NCBI GenBank assembly: GCA_041481445.1
Contig: JBGPBV010000002.1
Coordinates: forward strand, 1 to 64,000
DNA length: 64,000 bases
Source of the DNA: AA29 sp041481445
GTDB lineage: Bacteria; Acidobacteriota; Vicinamibacteria; Fen-336
Reading direction: 5' to 3'
Part shown: in pieces, positions 1 to 8,322 of the stretch
How positions within the stretch are numbered: the stretch's first letter is position 1
How the letters are laid out: every line of letters starts with the position of its first letter
The notes under the pieces: model-generated
What the model was told of the DNA's origin: nothing
Databases searched by the model: none
What the model saw: the letters and a program-made list of their open reading frames with translations, nothing else
Translations under genes and position numbers: made by a program

Positions 1-80
1 CGGAGGCGCCCGAGAAGGCCGGCACTGCCCCGGGCGAGCGCCGAGGGCTGGCCAACCCGCTGCGGATCCTGGGAAGCTGA
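1..80 (+). CDS. 3' end of an unidentified upstream gene (partial)
   Basis: One frame is open from the window edge to a TGA at 78-80 and would encode a 25-residue tail ending NPLRILGS. The tail is too short to assign. The -35 element of the next gene overlaps its stop codon. The call rests only on the open frame and gene order, so it could be spurious. Confidence 0.35.
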   Translation, partial: EAPEKAGTAPGERRGLANPLRILGS

Positions 81-105
81 CGCGGGATGCCCGCCCGGCC
101 ATAAT
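77..105 (+). promoter_or_regulatory. Promoter of the MFS gene, almost no leader
   Basis: CTGACG at 77-82 and CATAAT at 100-105 are separated by 17 bp. Transcription should start near 112, about 2 nt before the ATG at 114, and there is no Shine-Dalgarno site. It is one of seven similarly placed promoters in the window. Confidence 0.6.
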
Positions 106-113
106 CGCTCTCC

Positions 114-1391
114 ATGAGCGCGTCCGCCCGTCCGGCGGCCCCCGCGACCGCCGGCACCCGCCGCATCGCCTTCCTGGAGTGGCCCACCCAGGTCACCTCC
201 GCCCAGCGCCGCTCGCTGATCGCGGGGGGCTTGGGCTGGATGCTCGACGCGATGGACGTGATGCTCTACTCGCTGGTGCTCGCGCACCTGATGCGCGACC
301 TCGGGATGGGCAAGGCCCAGGGCGGGCTCCTCAACTCGCTCACCCTGTTCGCGTCCGCGCTCGGCGGCCTGGCCTTCGGGTTCCTGGCCGACCGCATCGG
401 CCGCACGCGCGCGCTGATGGCGTCCATCCTCGTCTACTCCGTGTCCAGCGGCGCCTGCGGCCTCTCCCAGACGATCGTCCAGCTCGCGATCTGCCGGTTC
501 ATCCTCGGGCTCGGCATGGGCGGGGAGTGGACGACGGGGGCCGCGCTCATCGCCGAGACCTGGCCGGCCGAGCACCGGGGCAAGGCGCTCGGCCTGATGC
601 AGTCGACGTGGGCGATCGGCGAGATGGTGGCGGCGGGAGTGGTCGCCCTCGTGCTCCCGAGCTTCGGCTGGCGCACCGTGTTCTTCGTCGGCGTCCTGCC
701 CGCCTTGGTCGTGTTCTGGATCCGCCGCGACGTGCCCGAGTCCGAGATCTGGCTGCGCCACCAGGCGGCGCGCCCCGGGGGCGGGGCGCTGCGCGTGTTG
801 TGGCGCAAGGATCTGAGGCGGAACGGCCTCGTGGCCACGGCCATGAACGCCTGCGGGATGTTCGGGTACTGGGGCCTGTTCACGTGGATCCCGGCCTACC
901 TCTCGCTGCCGGTGGAGGAAGGAGGCCGGGGCCTCGGCTTGATGACGACCACGACCTGGCTGATCGTGATGGGCGTGGGGAAGTGGTTCGGCTATGCGCT
1001 CTTCGGGTTCTTCGCGGATGCCGTGGGCCGGCGCCGGAGCTATGTGACGTATCTGGTCGTGGCCGCCGCCCTGGTGCCCCTCTACGGCATGGCGCATCGC
1101 CCCGCCACGCTCCTCTTGCTCGGGCCCCTGGTCGCCTTCTTCGGGACCGGCTTCTTCTCCGGCTTCGGCGCCATCGCCTCCGAGCTCTTTCCGACGGAGA
1201 TCCGCGCCACCGCGATGGGGCTCAGCTACAACGTGGGCCGCGGGCTCTCCGCGGCGGCGCCCGCGGTCGTGGGGCTGGTGGCCTCGCGCCACGGCTTCGG
1301 CTCCGCGTTCCTGCTCCTGGCCGGCGCCTTCCTGGCCGCGGCCCTGCTGGCCCTGGCCCTGCCCGAGACCAGGGGCCGGCAACTCGAGTAG
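114..1391 (+). CDS. MFS transporter
   Basis: A 425-residue major facilitator of usual length, predicted as an inner-membrane protein with about 12 helices. The first inter-helix loop has the family signature ADRIGRTRA, the loop-type G-R-x-G-R motif after helix 2. The LGMGGEW segment in helix 4 and a second loop FFADAVGRRRS in the C-terminal half are typical of the metabolite:H+ symporter and sugar-porter type branches. The substrate cannot be read from sequence; the neighbouring symporters suggest an organic acid or other small organic solute. The start is fixed by the promoter just upstream. Confidence 0.85.
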   Translation: MSASARPAAPATAGTRRIAFLEWPTQVTSAQRRSLIAGGLGWMLDAMDVMLYSLVLAHLMRDLGMGKAQGGLLNSLTLFASALGGLAFGFLADRIGRTRALMASILVYSVSSGACGLSQTIVQLAICRFILGLGMGGEWTTGAALIAETWPAEHRGKALGLMQSTWAIGEMVAAGVVALVLPSFGWRTVFFVGVLPALVVFWIRRDVPESEIWLRHQAARPGGGALRVLWRKDLRRNGLVATAMNACGMFGYWGLFTWIPAYLSLPVEEGGRGLGLMTTTTWLIVMGVGKWFGYALFGFFADAVGRRRSYVTYLVVAAALVPLYGMAHRPATLLLLGPLVAFFGTGFFSGFGAIASELFPTEIRATAMGLSYNVGRGLSAAAPAVVGLVASRHGFGSAFLLLAGAFLAAALLALALPETRGRQLE

Positions 1392-1402
1392 GACTGGAGA
1401 CG

Positions 1403-1549
1403 ATGGGTCCCAAGCCCCGGAACACGCCGTCCGACGAGCAGGAGCGCGTCCCCCTCTTCGGGACCTGGCCGCGCATCTATGCAGCGGTTCTCGTCTGCGC
1501 GCTAGTCGTCATGATTCTCATCGCCCTCTTCTCCAGCTGGAACTACTGA
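1403..1549 (+). CDS. Small single-helix membrane protein preceding a symporter
   Basis: A 48-residue reading frame starts at ATG 1403, 11 nt after the MFS stop, and ends 3 nt before the start of the symporter gene. It has a polar N-terminus (PRNTPSDEQERVP), an aromatic patch (LFGTWPRIY) and one hydrophobic helix of about 20 residues ending FSSWNY. Small one- or two-helix proteins encoded directly before sodium:solute symporters are known in other systems, for example DUF485 next to ActP. This one looks unrelated to DUF485 in length. A role as an accessory subunit is inferred from position only. Confidence 0.6.
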   Translation: MGPKPRNTPSDEQERVPLFGTWPRIYAAVLVCALVVMILIALFSSWNY

Positions 1550-1552
1550 TCC

Positions 1553-3226
1553 GTGTCCACCCTGGATTGGTCCGTCCTCGCCGTCTACCTCGTCGTGATC
1601 GTCGCCTTCGGCGTCTGGGCCGGGCGCGGCAACAAGCGGATCGACGACTTCTTCCTGGCCGGGCGGCAGATGCGCTGGTGGGCGGTCGGCCTCTCCGTGA
1701 TGGCCACCCAGATCAGCGCCATCACGTTCGTGGGCACCACCGGCCAGGCCTACACGGACGGGATGCGGTTCCTGGTCGTGTACTTCGGGCTGCCGTTCGC
1801 GATGGTGATCCTGTGCCTGACCCTCGTCCCCTTCTTCTATCGCGCCCGCGTCTTCACCGCCTACGAGTACCTGGAGCGGCGCTTCGACTCGCGCACGCGC
1901 ACGCTGACCAGCCTGCTGTTCCTCGTCTCGCGCGGGTTGTCGGTGGGGGTGACCCTCTACGCACCCTCGCTCGTGCTGGCCGTGCTCCTGGGGTGGAGCG
2001 AGCCGGCCACGATCCTGCTCATGGGCGGCTCCACGATCGTGTACGTCATCTACGGCGGGAACAAGTCGGTCATCTGGACCGACGTCGTGCAGATGGCGAT
2101 CATCTGGTTCGGGATCTTCCTCTGCTTCGGGGTCGCCCTCGCCCAGCTCCCCGAGGGCATCCATTTCCAGGACGCGCTGGCCCTGGCCAAGGCCACGGGC
2201 CGGCTGCGCATCATGGACACCTCGCCCAGCCTCACCACGCCCTACACCCTCTGGAGCGGTCTCATCGCCGGCCTGTTCCTGATGCTCTCCTACTTCGGAT
2301 GCGACCAGAGCCAGGTCCAGCGCTACCTGTCGGGGAGCAGCCTGACCCAGAGCCGGCTGTCGCTGCTCTTCAACGCGTTCCTCAAGGTGCCGATGCAGTT
2401 CCTGATCCTGCTCACCGGCGTGCTCGTGTTCGTCTTCTACCACTTCCATCCGCCGCCGCTCCTGTGGAACCGCGTGGAGATGGCGAGGCTGGAGCGCCAG
2501 GCGCCGCCCGAGGAGCTGGCGCAGGTGAAGGCGCGCTTCGAGCGGGCGCACGCCATGAGGCGGATCGCCGCCGAGCACTACGCGGACACGCGGACGGAGG
2601 TGGACGCCCAGCTGTACCGCCAGGCCAATACCGCGCTCGACGGCGCGCGGCGCGAAGCCACGCGCATGATCGAGGCGATCGACCACACGGCCTACAACGA
2701 CACCAATTACATCTTCCCCTCCTACATCGTGTCCTACCTCCCGCGCGGCCTGGCCGGGCTGGTGATCGCGGTGATCTTCGCCGCCGCCATGTCCACCCTC
2801 TCCGGCGAGCTCAACTCGCTGGCCACCGCGAGCATGGTGGACTTCTACAAGCGGTTCGTGCGCCCGGCGGGGGGGGACGCGCACGAGCTGCTGGTGTCGC
2901 GCCTGCTCACCGCCGGCTGGGGAGGCTTCGCCTGCCTGATCGCGCTGCAGGCGGGGCGGCTGGGCTCCGCGATCGAGGTGGTCAACCGGTTCGGATCCTA
3001 CTTCTACGGCTCCATCCTCGGCGTGTTCGGGCTGGCCGTGCTCACGCCACGGGCTTCCGCGATCGGGGCCTTCTGGGGGCTCCTGGTGGGGATGGCGACG
3101 GTGTGGGCGGTGGCCACGTTCACCGCCGTCCACTTCCTCTGGTACAACATGGTCGGCGCGCTGACCGTGTTCGCGGTCGGCCTCGTACTGAGCCGGGCGT
3201 TCCCGCCGGCCCCCGCTACTCCATGA
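1553..3226 (+). CDS. Sodium:solute symporter (SSS family)
   Basis: A 557-residue SSS-family permease with a GTG start, 3 nt after the small membrane protein gene. The N-terminal helix is followed by FFLAGRQMRWWAVG and then SVMATQISAITFVG, the classic TM1-TM2 region of this family. A hydrophilic, charged insert of roughly 80 residues (about residues 305-385) interrupts the membrane part. The helix FAAAMSTLSGELNSLATAS corresponds to the conserved late TM8-type motif with sodium-ligand serines and threonines. The substrate is unknown. It overlaps the convergent second symporter gene by 11 bp. Confidence 0.9.
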   Translation: MSTLDWSVLAVYLVVIVAFGVWAGRGNKRIDDFFLAGRQMRWWAVGLSVMATQISAITFVGTTGQAYTDGMRFLVVYFGLPFAMVILCLTLVPFFYRARVFTAYEYLERRFDSRTRTLTSLLFLVSRGLSVGVTLYAPSLVLAVLLGWSEPATILLMGGSTIVYVIYGGNKSVIWTDVVQMAIIWFGIFLCFGVALAQLPEGIHFQDALALAKATGRLRIMDTSPSLTTPYTLWSGLIAGLFLMLSYFGCDQSQVQRYLSGSSLTQSRLSLLFNAFLKVPMQFLILLTGVLVFVFYHFHPPPLLWNRVEMARLERQAPPEELAQVKARFERAHAMRRIAAEHYADTRTEVDAQLYRQANTALDGARREATRMIEAIDHTAYNDTNYIFPSYIVSYLPRGLAGLVIAVIFAAAMSTLSGELNSLATASMVDFYKRFVRPAGGDAHELLVSRLLTAGWGGFACLIALQAGRLGSAIEVVNRFGSYFYGSILGVFGLAVLTPRASAIGAFWGLLVGMATVWAVATFTAVHFLWYNMVGALTVFAVGLVLSRAFPPAPATP

Positions 3227-5003
3227 CCGTCTTCCACCCGCGCCGCTCGAGGTCCCGGTAGACCGTCCCCGCGGCGAGCACGGCCACCGCCAGCAGGCCG
3301 AGGCCGAGGCCGGTCTGGCCGAAGAGGATCTTGCCCACCCCGAAGAGCGTCGCGTAGACGAAGACGCATCCCGCCGCCCAGTCCAGGAGGTTGTGGCCGC
3401 CGTCGTGCACGGGCACCACGTCCGTGGCCTCGCGCGCGACGGGGCCCCACCACGACGCGCTCGGCCGCACGCGCCGGTAGAAGGCGAGCAGGGTGGCGCG
3501 GTCCTCGGGGGCGGTGAGGAGCGTGGTCGCCACCCACACCACCGTCGAGCAGGCCACGGTGATGATCACGGTCCAGGCGAACTCCCGCGCGTTGCTCGTG
3601 TCCAGGCCGAAGGCGAAGCGGAGGAGGAGGGACACCACGAACGAAGCCGCCATCGCGGAGACCTCGCTCCAGGCGTTGATCCGCCACCAGAACCAGCGAA
3701 GGATGAAGACGCTGCCCGTCCCCGCGCCCAGGGCGATCAGGAGGGTCCAGGCCCCCGCGATCGAGTCCTGGTAGTACGTCACCACGCACGAGATCAGCAT
3801 GATCAGGACGGTCGCGACCTGGGAGGCCCGCACGTAGTGCTTCTCGTCCCGGCCCTTGACGAGGAACCGCCGGTAGAAGTCGTTGACGAGGTACGACGCG
3901 CCCCAGTTGAGCTGGGTCCCGATGGTGGACATGTAGGCGGCGGCGAAGGCGGCGATCATCACGCCGCGGAGGGCGACCGGGAATACGCCCGGATCGACGA
4001 TCGTCTTGATGAACCCGGACTCCTTGTCCACGAGGTCGGGATAGAGGACGAGGGAGGCCAGCGCGGTCAGGATCCAGGGCCAGGGCCGGATCGCGTAGTG
4101 CGCCACGTTGAACCACAGCGTGGCCAGGAGCGAGTTCTTCTCGTCCTTGGCGCAGAAGATCCGCTGGGCGATGTAGCCGCCGCCGCCCGGCTCCGCCCCC
4201 GGGTACCAGGTGGCCCACCAGTTGACCGCGATGTAGACGAAGAACGCGATGAGGGGCATCCAGGGCGACCCCACGTCGGGCACGAAGGAGAGGATCGAGC
4301 CCTGGCCGCCCCCGCGCGCCGCGCGCGCCAGGTCGAGGGCGTGCAGCTTGGTCTTGAGCGCGTCCATCCCGCCCACCGCCTGCACGGAGTAGTAGGCGAG
4401 GACGATGACCATCCCCATCTTGAGGACGAACTGGAACAGGTCCATCACCAGCACGCCCCACAGGCCGGAGAGCGTCGAGATCATGGAGGTCACGAGCATG
4501 ATGGCGAACACCATCATGAGGGCCTGCACCTTGGTGACGCCGAAGATCATCATCAGGATCTTCACCATGGCCAGGTTGACCCAGCCCATGACGATGCAGT
4601 TGATGGGCAGGCCCAGGTACAGCGAGCGGAACCCCCGCAGGAAGGCGGCGGGCCGGCCGCTGTAGCGGATCTCCGCGAACTCCACGTCGGTGAGCACGCC
4701 CGCGCGCCGCCACAGGCGCGCATAGAAGAAGACGGTGAGCATGCCGCTCATGAGCATGCTCCACCAGAGCCAGTTGCCGGCGATGCCGAAGCTGGCCACG
4801 AGGCCGGTGACCGCGAGCGGGGTGTCCGCGGCGAACGTGGTCGCCACCATGGAGGTCCCGGCCAGCCACCAGCTCACGCGGCGGCCGCCCACGAAGAACT
4901 CCTCGGTGGAGGCGGTGGCTCGGCGGCGGTAGTAGAGGCCGATCGCGACGTTGGCCGCGAAGTACAGACCGATCGCGAGCCAATCGACCCATCCCAGCTG
5001 CAT
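3216..5003 (-). CDS. Second sodium:solute symporter (SSS family)
   Basis: A 595-residue SSS permease starting MQLGWVDWLAIGLYF. The start ATG at 5003 has a good GGAGG ribosome site about 8 nt upstream; the longer open frame above it has no support. It contains EEFFVGGRRVSWWLAG followed by TSMVATTFAADTPLAVTG (TM1-TM2) and AAYMSTIGTQLNWGASYLVN, the later conserved sodium-site helix. It is longer than the usual 500 residues because of an extended C-terminal part with extra helices. It is unlike the first symporter in detail, so not a recent duplicate. It is transcribed divergently from the TRAP gene. Confidence 0.9.
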   Translation of the reverse strand: MQLGWVDWLAIGLYFAANVAIGLYYRRRATASTEEFFVGGRRVSWWLAGTSMVATTFAADTPLAVTGLVASFGIAGNWLWWSMLMSGMLTVFFYARLWRRAGVLTDVEFAEIRYSGRPAAFLRGFRSLYLGLPINCIVMGWVNLAMVKILMMIFGVTKVQALMMVFAIMLVTSMISTLSGLWGVLVMDLFQFVLKMGMVIVLAYYSVQAVGGMDALKTKLHALDLARAARGGGQGSILSFVPDVGSPWMPLIAFFVYIAVNWWATWYPGAEPGGGGYIAQRIFCAKDEKNSLLATLWFNVAHYAIRPWPWILTALASLVLYPDLVDKESGFIKTIVDPGVFPVALRGVMIAAFAAAYMSTIGTQLNWGASYLVNDFYRRFLVKGRDEKHYVRASQVATVLIMLISCVVTYYQDSIAGAWTLLIALGAGTGSVFILRWFWWRINAWSEVSAMAASFVVSLLLRFAFGLDTSNAREFAWTVIITVACSTVVWVATTLLTAPEDRATLLAFYRRVRPSASWWGPVAREATDVVPVHDGGHNLLDWAAGCVFVYATLFGVGKILFGQTGLGLGLLAVAVLAAGTVYRDLERRGWKTVME

Positions 5004-5069
5004 GCCGGACCTCCGGGCGCGCACGCGGGCGCCGACCGCGCGGAGGCTAGCACAGAGGCGGCCAGAGAC

Positions 5070-5075
5070 TATGAT
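5070..5075 (+). promoter_or_regulatory. -10 element giving a leaderless TRAP transcript
   Basis: TATGAT ends 6 nt before the GTG at 5082, so the predicted first transcribed base is the G of the start codon. The -35 region (5047-5052) is a poor match. Confidence 0.4.
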
Positions 5076-5081
5076 CGCGCG

Positions 5082-6968
5082 GTGGACGAGCCCGCCGTCG
5101 CGAGCGATCCGGCCGCCGCGCCCGATCCGCCCGTGGTCCACGATGCGGCTGCGGTGAGCACGGCGCCCCTGCGCCCGGGGGCCGACGGCTGGGTGCTCGT
5201 CCTGGCCCTCGCCCTGGCCACGCTGCTGCCGCTCATCGAGGCCGCCGGCCGTCCGCTCGGGTTCCACCTGTCCGGGTCGGCCGCCTATCTCCAGCAGGTC
5301 ACGCTGTGGCTCACCTTCGTGGGCGGCCTGGTGGCCACGCGCCGGCGCACGCACCTGACCCTCTCGACCGCCGAGCTGCTCCGGAGCGAGCGCGGGCGCC
5401 GGATCGCGGGGCTCCTGGCCGCGGGGGTGGCCGCGGCCGTCCTGGCCGTGCTCGCCTACTCCGGCCTCGAGCTGGTCCGGGCCAATCGCCAGCAGGGCAA
5501 GCTCCTGGGCGCGGGCATCCCCGAATGGGCCAGCGAGTGCGTCATCCCGATCAGCCTCGGGCTGATGGCGGGGTGGTTCGTGTGGACGGCGCCCGGCCGG
5601 TGGCGCGGCCGCGCCCTCGCCGGGAGCGCGATCGTGGCCGCCTTCGCGCTGGGCCTGCTGCCGCCTCCGGAAGCGCCCGGCGTGCTCGGCCGGTCGGCTC
5701 TCGTGTGGCCGGCGACGGCGGTGATCCTGGCCGGCGCCCTGCTCGGCGCGCCCGTCTTCGTGGCCATGGGCGGGCTCGCCCTCCTGTTCTTCTTCAAGGA
5801 CGGCACGCCGGTGGGCGCGGTCTCGGCCGAGGTCTATCGGCTCATCGCCTCGCCGACGATCCCCGCCATCCCGCTCCTCACCACCGCCGGCTTCGTGCTG
5901 GCGGCGGGACAGTCGCCGGCGCGCCTCGTGCGCTGCTTCGAATCCCTCTTCGGATGGCTCCCGGGCGGCATCGCGATCGTGGTGCCGACGGCCTTCGCCG
6001 TGTTCACGACCGGCGGCTCCGGGCTCACGATCATGGCCCTGGGCGGGCTCGTCCTGCCCATGCTGGCGCGCGCGGGTTACCCGGAAGGCTTCTCGATCGG
6101 GCTGGTGACGGCGTCGGGGAGCCTCGGCATGTCCTTCCCGCCCAGCCTGCCCGTCATCTTGTACGCGGTCGTCGCGGGCGTGCCCGCCGACGACCTGTAT
6201 CTGGCCGCCCTGCTCCCCGGGCTGCTCCTGATCGGCCTCGTCTCCGGCTACGGCGTCCGCGTCGGGTCCCGCACGCTGGACCGGCGCGGCGCCTTCTCGT
6301 GGCGCGAGGCCGTCCGCGGGACCTGGGCCGCGAAATGGGAGCTGAGCCTTCCCCTGCTCGTGATCGTGCTGTTCGCGAGCGGGTCCGTCTCCATCGTGGA
6401 GGCCTCCGCCGCCGCCTGCGCCTACGCCGTGGTCGTGGCCTGCTTCGTCACGCGCGACCTCCGCCTGCGCCAGCTGCCGGCCGTGCTCGTGGAGGCGGGC
6501 GCGCTGGTGGGGGCCGTCCTGGTCCTCCTCAGCGTCGCCATGGGCCTCACGAGCTACCTCGTGGACGCGCAGCTCCCGGAGCAGTTCGTGCTCTGGGTGA
6601 AGACGCACATCCACTCGCAGCTCGCGTTCCTCCTCGTGCTCAACGTGGCCCTCCTCGTCCTCGGCAGCGTCCTCGAGATATACTCCGCGATCATCATCCT
6701 CGTCCCGCTCATCATCCCGATGGCGGCCGCCTACGGCGTCGATCCCATCCACCTCGGCGTCATCTTCCTCGTCAACCTCGAGCTCGGGTTCCTGTTCCCG
6801 CCCGTGGGGCTGAACCTGTTCCTCTCCGCCGCGCGCTTCGGCAAGCCCCTGCCCACCCTGTACCGCCAGGTGACGCCGTTCCTGGTGATCCTCGGGGCCG
6901 GCGTCCTGCTCATCACGTACGTGCCCTGGCTGTCGCTCGGCATCCTGCACGCGCTGGGGAAGCGCTGA
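5082..6968 (+). CDS. Fused TRAP transporter permease (DctQ-DctM)
   Basis: A 628-residue membrane protein. The first third (four predicted helices, from GWVLVLALALATLLP to about residue 195) is the small DctQ-like subunit. The rest is the large DctM-like permease, with PVFVAMGGLALLFFF, TAGFVLAAGQSPARL, FTTGGSGLTIMALGG and GSLGMSFPPSLPVILYA. Fused QM permeases are a known TRAP arrangement. TRAP systems need a periplasmic DctP or TAXI binding protein, and none is encoded nearby. The GTG start fits the -10 element directly upstream; a GTG at 5154 is an alternative. The stop overlaps the next start (TGATG). Confidence 0.85.
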   Translation: MDEPAVASDPAAAPDPPVVHDAAAVSTAPLRPGADGWVLVLALALATLLPLIEAAGRPLGFHLSGSAAYLQQVTLWLTFVGGLVATRRRTHLTLSTAELLRSERGRRIAGLLAAGVAAAVLAVLAYSGLELVRANRQQGKLLGAGIPEWASECVIPISLGLMAGWFVWTAPGRWRGRALAGSAIVAAFALGLLPPPEAPGVLGRSALVWPATAVILAGALLGAPVFVAMGGLALLFFFKDGTPVGAVSAEVYRLIASPTIPAIPLLTTAGFVLAAGQSPARLVRCFESLFGWLPGGIAIVVPTAFAVFTTGGSGLTIMALGGLVLPMLARAGYPEGFSIGLVTASGSLGMSFPPSLPVILYAVVAGVPADDLYLAALLPGLLLIGLVSGYGVRVGSRTLDRRGAFSWREAVRGTWAAKWELSLPLLVIVLFASGSVSIVEASAAACAYAVVVACFVTRDLRLRQLPAVLVEAGALVGAVLVLLSVAMGLTSYLVDAQLPEQFVLWVKTHIHSQLAFLLVLNVALLVLGSVLEIYSAIIILVPLIIPMAAAYGVDPIHLGVIFLVNLELGFLFPPVGLNLFLSAARFGKPLPTLYRQVTPFLVILGAGVLLITYVPWLSLGILHALGKR

Positions 6969-8188
6969 TGGCCGCCCCGCTGCCCGCGCTGCGCCGGACG
7001 CTCGAGATGATGCCTTCGCCGGTGCCGGAATCGCCCGGGCTCCTCGTGCGCGACCCCCTCCGGTACGCGGAGGGCATGCTGATCCTGCCTCCGCCGCTCG
7101 TCCCCTGCCTGCTCCTCTTCGACGGCCGGCACGACGAGGCGGACCTGCGCGAGATGCTGGCGCGCATCACCGGCGACGGCGCGGTCGGCGAGCTCGTCGC
7201 GCACCTCCGCGACACCCTCAGCCGGGGCGGCTTCCTCGAGGACCAGGTGTTCGAGGACAGGCGCGAGGCGCGGCACCGGTCGTTCGCGAGCGAGGCCACG
7301 CGCGCGGCCCTGCACGCCGGCTCCGCCTACCCGAGCGATCCGGGCGAGCTGCGCGCGCTGCTGGCCCGGTACCTCGACGAAGCGCCCCGGTTGCCCCCTC
7401 CGCCCGGCGCGCTCCTGGGGGTGGCCGCTCCCCACGTGAGCCCGGAGGGCGCCTGGCGCTCGTACGGGGCGGCCTACTCCGCGCTCACCCCCGAGCTGCG
7501 CGGCCGGACGTTCGTGATCCTGGGCACCTCCCATTACGGCCTGCCCGAGCGGTTCGGGTTCACCCGGAAGCCGTTCCGCACGCCGCTGGGGGAGACGAGC
7601 ATCGACGTCGACCTCGTGGCGCGGATCGCGGAGGCGGCGGGGTCCGCCGCCTGCCTCGAGGACTACTGTCACGCGGTCGAGCACTCCATCGAGTTCCAGG
7701 TCGTGTTCCTCCAGCACCTCTACGGGCCGGACGTGGCAATCGTGCCGCTGCTGTGCGGTCCCTTCGCGGAGGCCACGCGTGACGGCGCCTCGCCCGAGGA
7801 CGACGAGGGTGTGCGCCGCGTCATCGGCACCCTCGCGGAGATCGCGAAGTCCGAGCGCGACCGGCTGATCTGGGTCGCGGGCGTGGACATGGCGCACTTG
7901 GGGCGGCGCTACGGAGACCTGGTGGCCGCGCACGCGGACGAAGGGCTCCTCGTGGACGTGGCCGCCCTCGACCGCGAGCGGTGCGAGCGCCTGGTGGCGG
8001 GGGACCCCGCCGGCTTCTGGTCGCGCCTCTCCCGTCGAGGCGATCCCTTGCGCTGGTGCGGCGCCTCGCCGCTGTACACGCTCGTGGCGGCGGTGCGGCC
8101 CGCGCGGGGCGCCCTGCTCCACTACGAGCAGTGGAACATCGATCCCGAGAGCGTCGTCACCTGCGCGGCCCTGGCCTTCTGTAGCTGA
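6968..8188 (+). CDS. MEMO1-family protein (AmmeMemoRadiSam system protein B-like)
   Basis: A 406-residue protein. About 100 N-terminal residues form an extension (RDPLRYAEGMLILPPPLVP through GGFLEDQVFEDRR) often found on bacterial MEMO proteins. It is followed by the MEMO fold, related to class III extradiol dioxygenases, with GTSHYG, DYCHAVEHSIEFQVVFLQH and VDMAHLGRRYGD providing the conserved His/Asp/Cys pocket. The end CAALAFCS matches the normal family C-terminus, so the protein is complete. The biochemical role of the family in bacteria is unsettled. Translational coupling to the TRAP permease (TGATG) suggests co-expression. No AMMECR1 or radical-SAM partner is present here. Confidence 0.85.
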   Translation: MAAPLPALRRTLEMMPSPVPESPGLLVRDPLRYAEGMLILPPPLVPCLLLFDGRHDEADLREMLARITGDGAVGELVAHLRDTLSRGGFLEDQVFEDRREARHRSFASEATRAALHAGSAYPSDPGELRALLARYLDEAPRLPPPPGALLGVAAPHVSPEGAWRSYGAAYSALTPELRGRTFVILGTSHYGLPERFGFTRKPFRTPLGETSIDVDLVARIAEAAGSAACLEDYCHAVEHSIEFQVVFLQHLYGPDVAIVPLLCGPFAEATRDGASPEDDEGVRRVIGTLAEIAKSERDRLIWVAGVDMAHLGRRYGDLVAAHADEGLLVDVAALDRERCERLVAGDPAGFWSRLSRRGDPLRWCGASPLYTLVAAVRPARGALLHYEQWNIDPESVVTCAALAFCS

Positions 8189-8191
8189 GGG

Positions 8192-8281
8192 TGGCACGCG
8201 TTCTTCGTGAACGGGACGTTCATCGAGGGGGCGGACTTCAACCGCCTCGACCGCGCCGTCCGCGACGCGCTGGGCCGATAG
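8192..8281 (+). pseudogene. C-terminal scrap of a thioredoxin-fold protein
   Basis: Directly after the MEMO stop and in the same frame there is an open stretch of 29 codons: WHAFFVNGTFIEGADFNR and then LDRAVRDALGR, followed by TAG. The FFVNG block followed by a short helix is what the end of a DsbA/thioredoxin-like domain looks like (compare FFINGRMVVGAQPYESF in the next gene). There is no start codon or catalytic CxxC. It is best read as the remnant of a deleted gene; chance similarity is possible. Confidence 0.35.
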
Positions 8282-8322
8282 GCTCCGGCCTGCTATCCTG
8301 GCCCTTCCGGTCAGGAGGAGCC

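Noticed and set aside
1403..1549. The small membrane peptide as a read-on of the long antisense-like frame beginning at 179
   Set aside because: That frame is a shadow of the MFS gene. Only its last 48 codons, after an internal ATG, have a membrane-protein composition.
3393..6968. Very long open frames opposite or beside real genes (for example 1191, 1244, 1652 and 1406 codons)
   Set aside because: They arise because high third-position G/C removes stops in other frames. Their translations are Arg/Pro/Gly/Asp-rich without domains except where a true gene is in frame, and I trimmed those to the supported start.
8186..8281. MEMO protein as a selenoprotein read through TGA
   Set aside because: The protein already ends with the normal family C-terminus, and the extra part lacks a CxxC or CxxU pair. 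A gene remnant is simpler; kept only as a low-interest finding.
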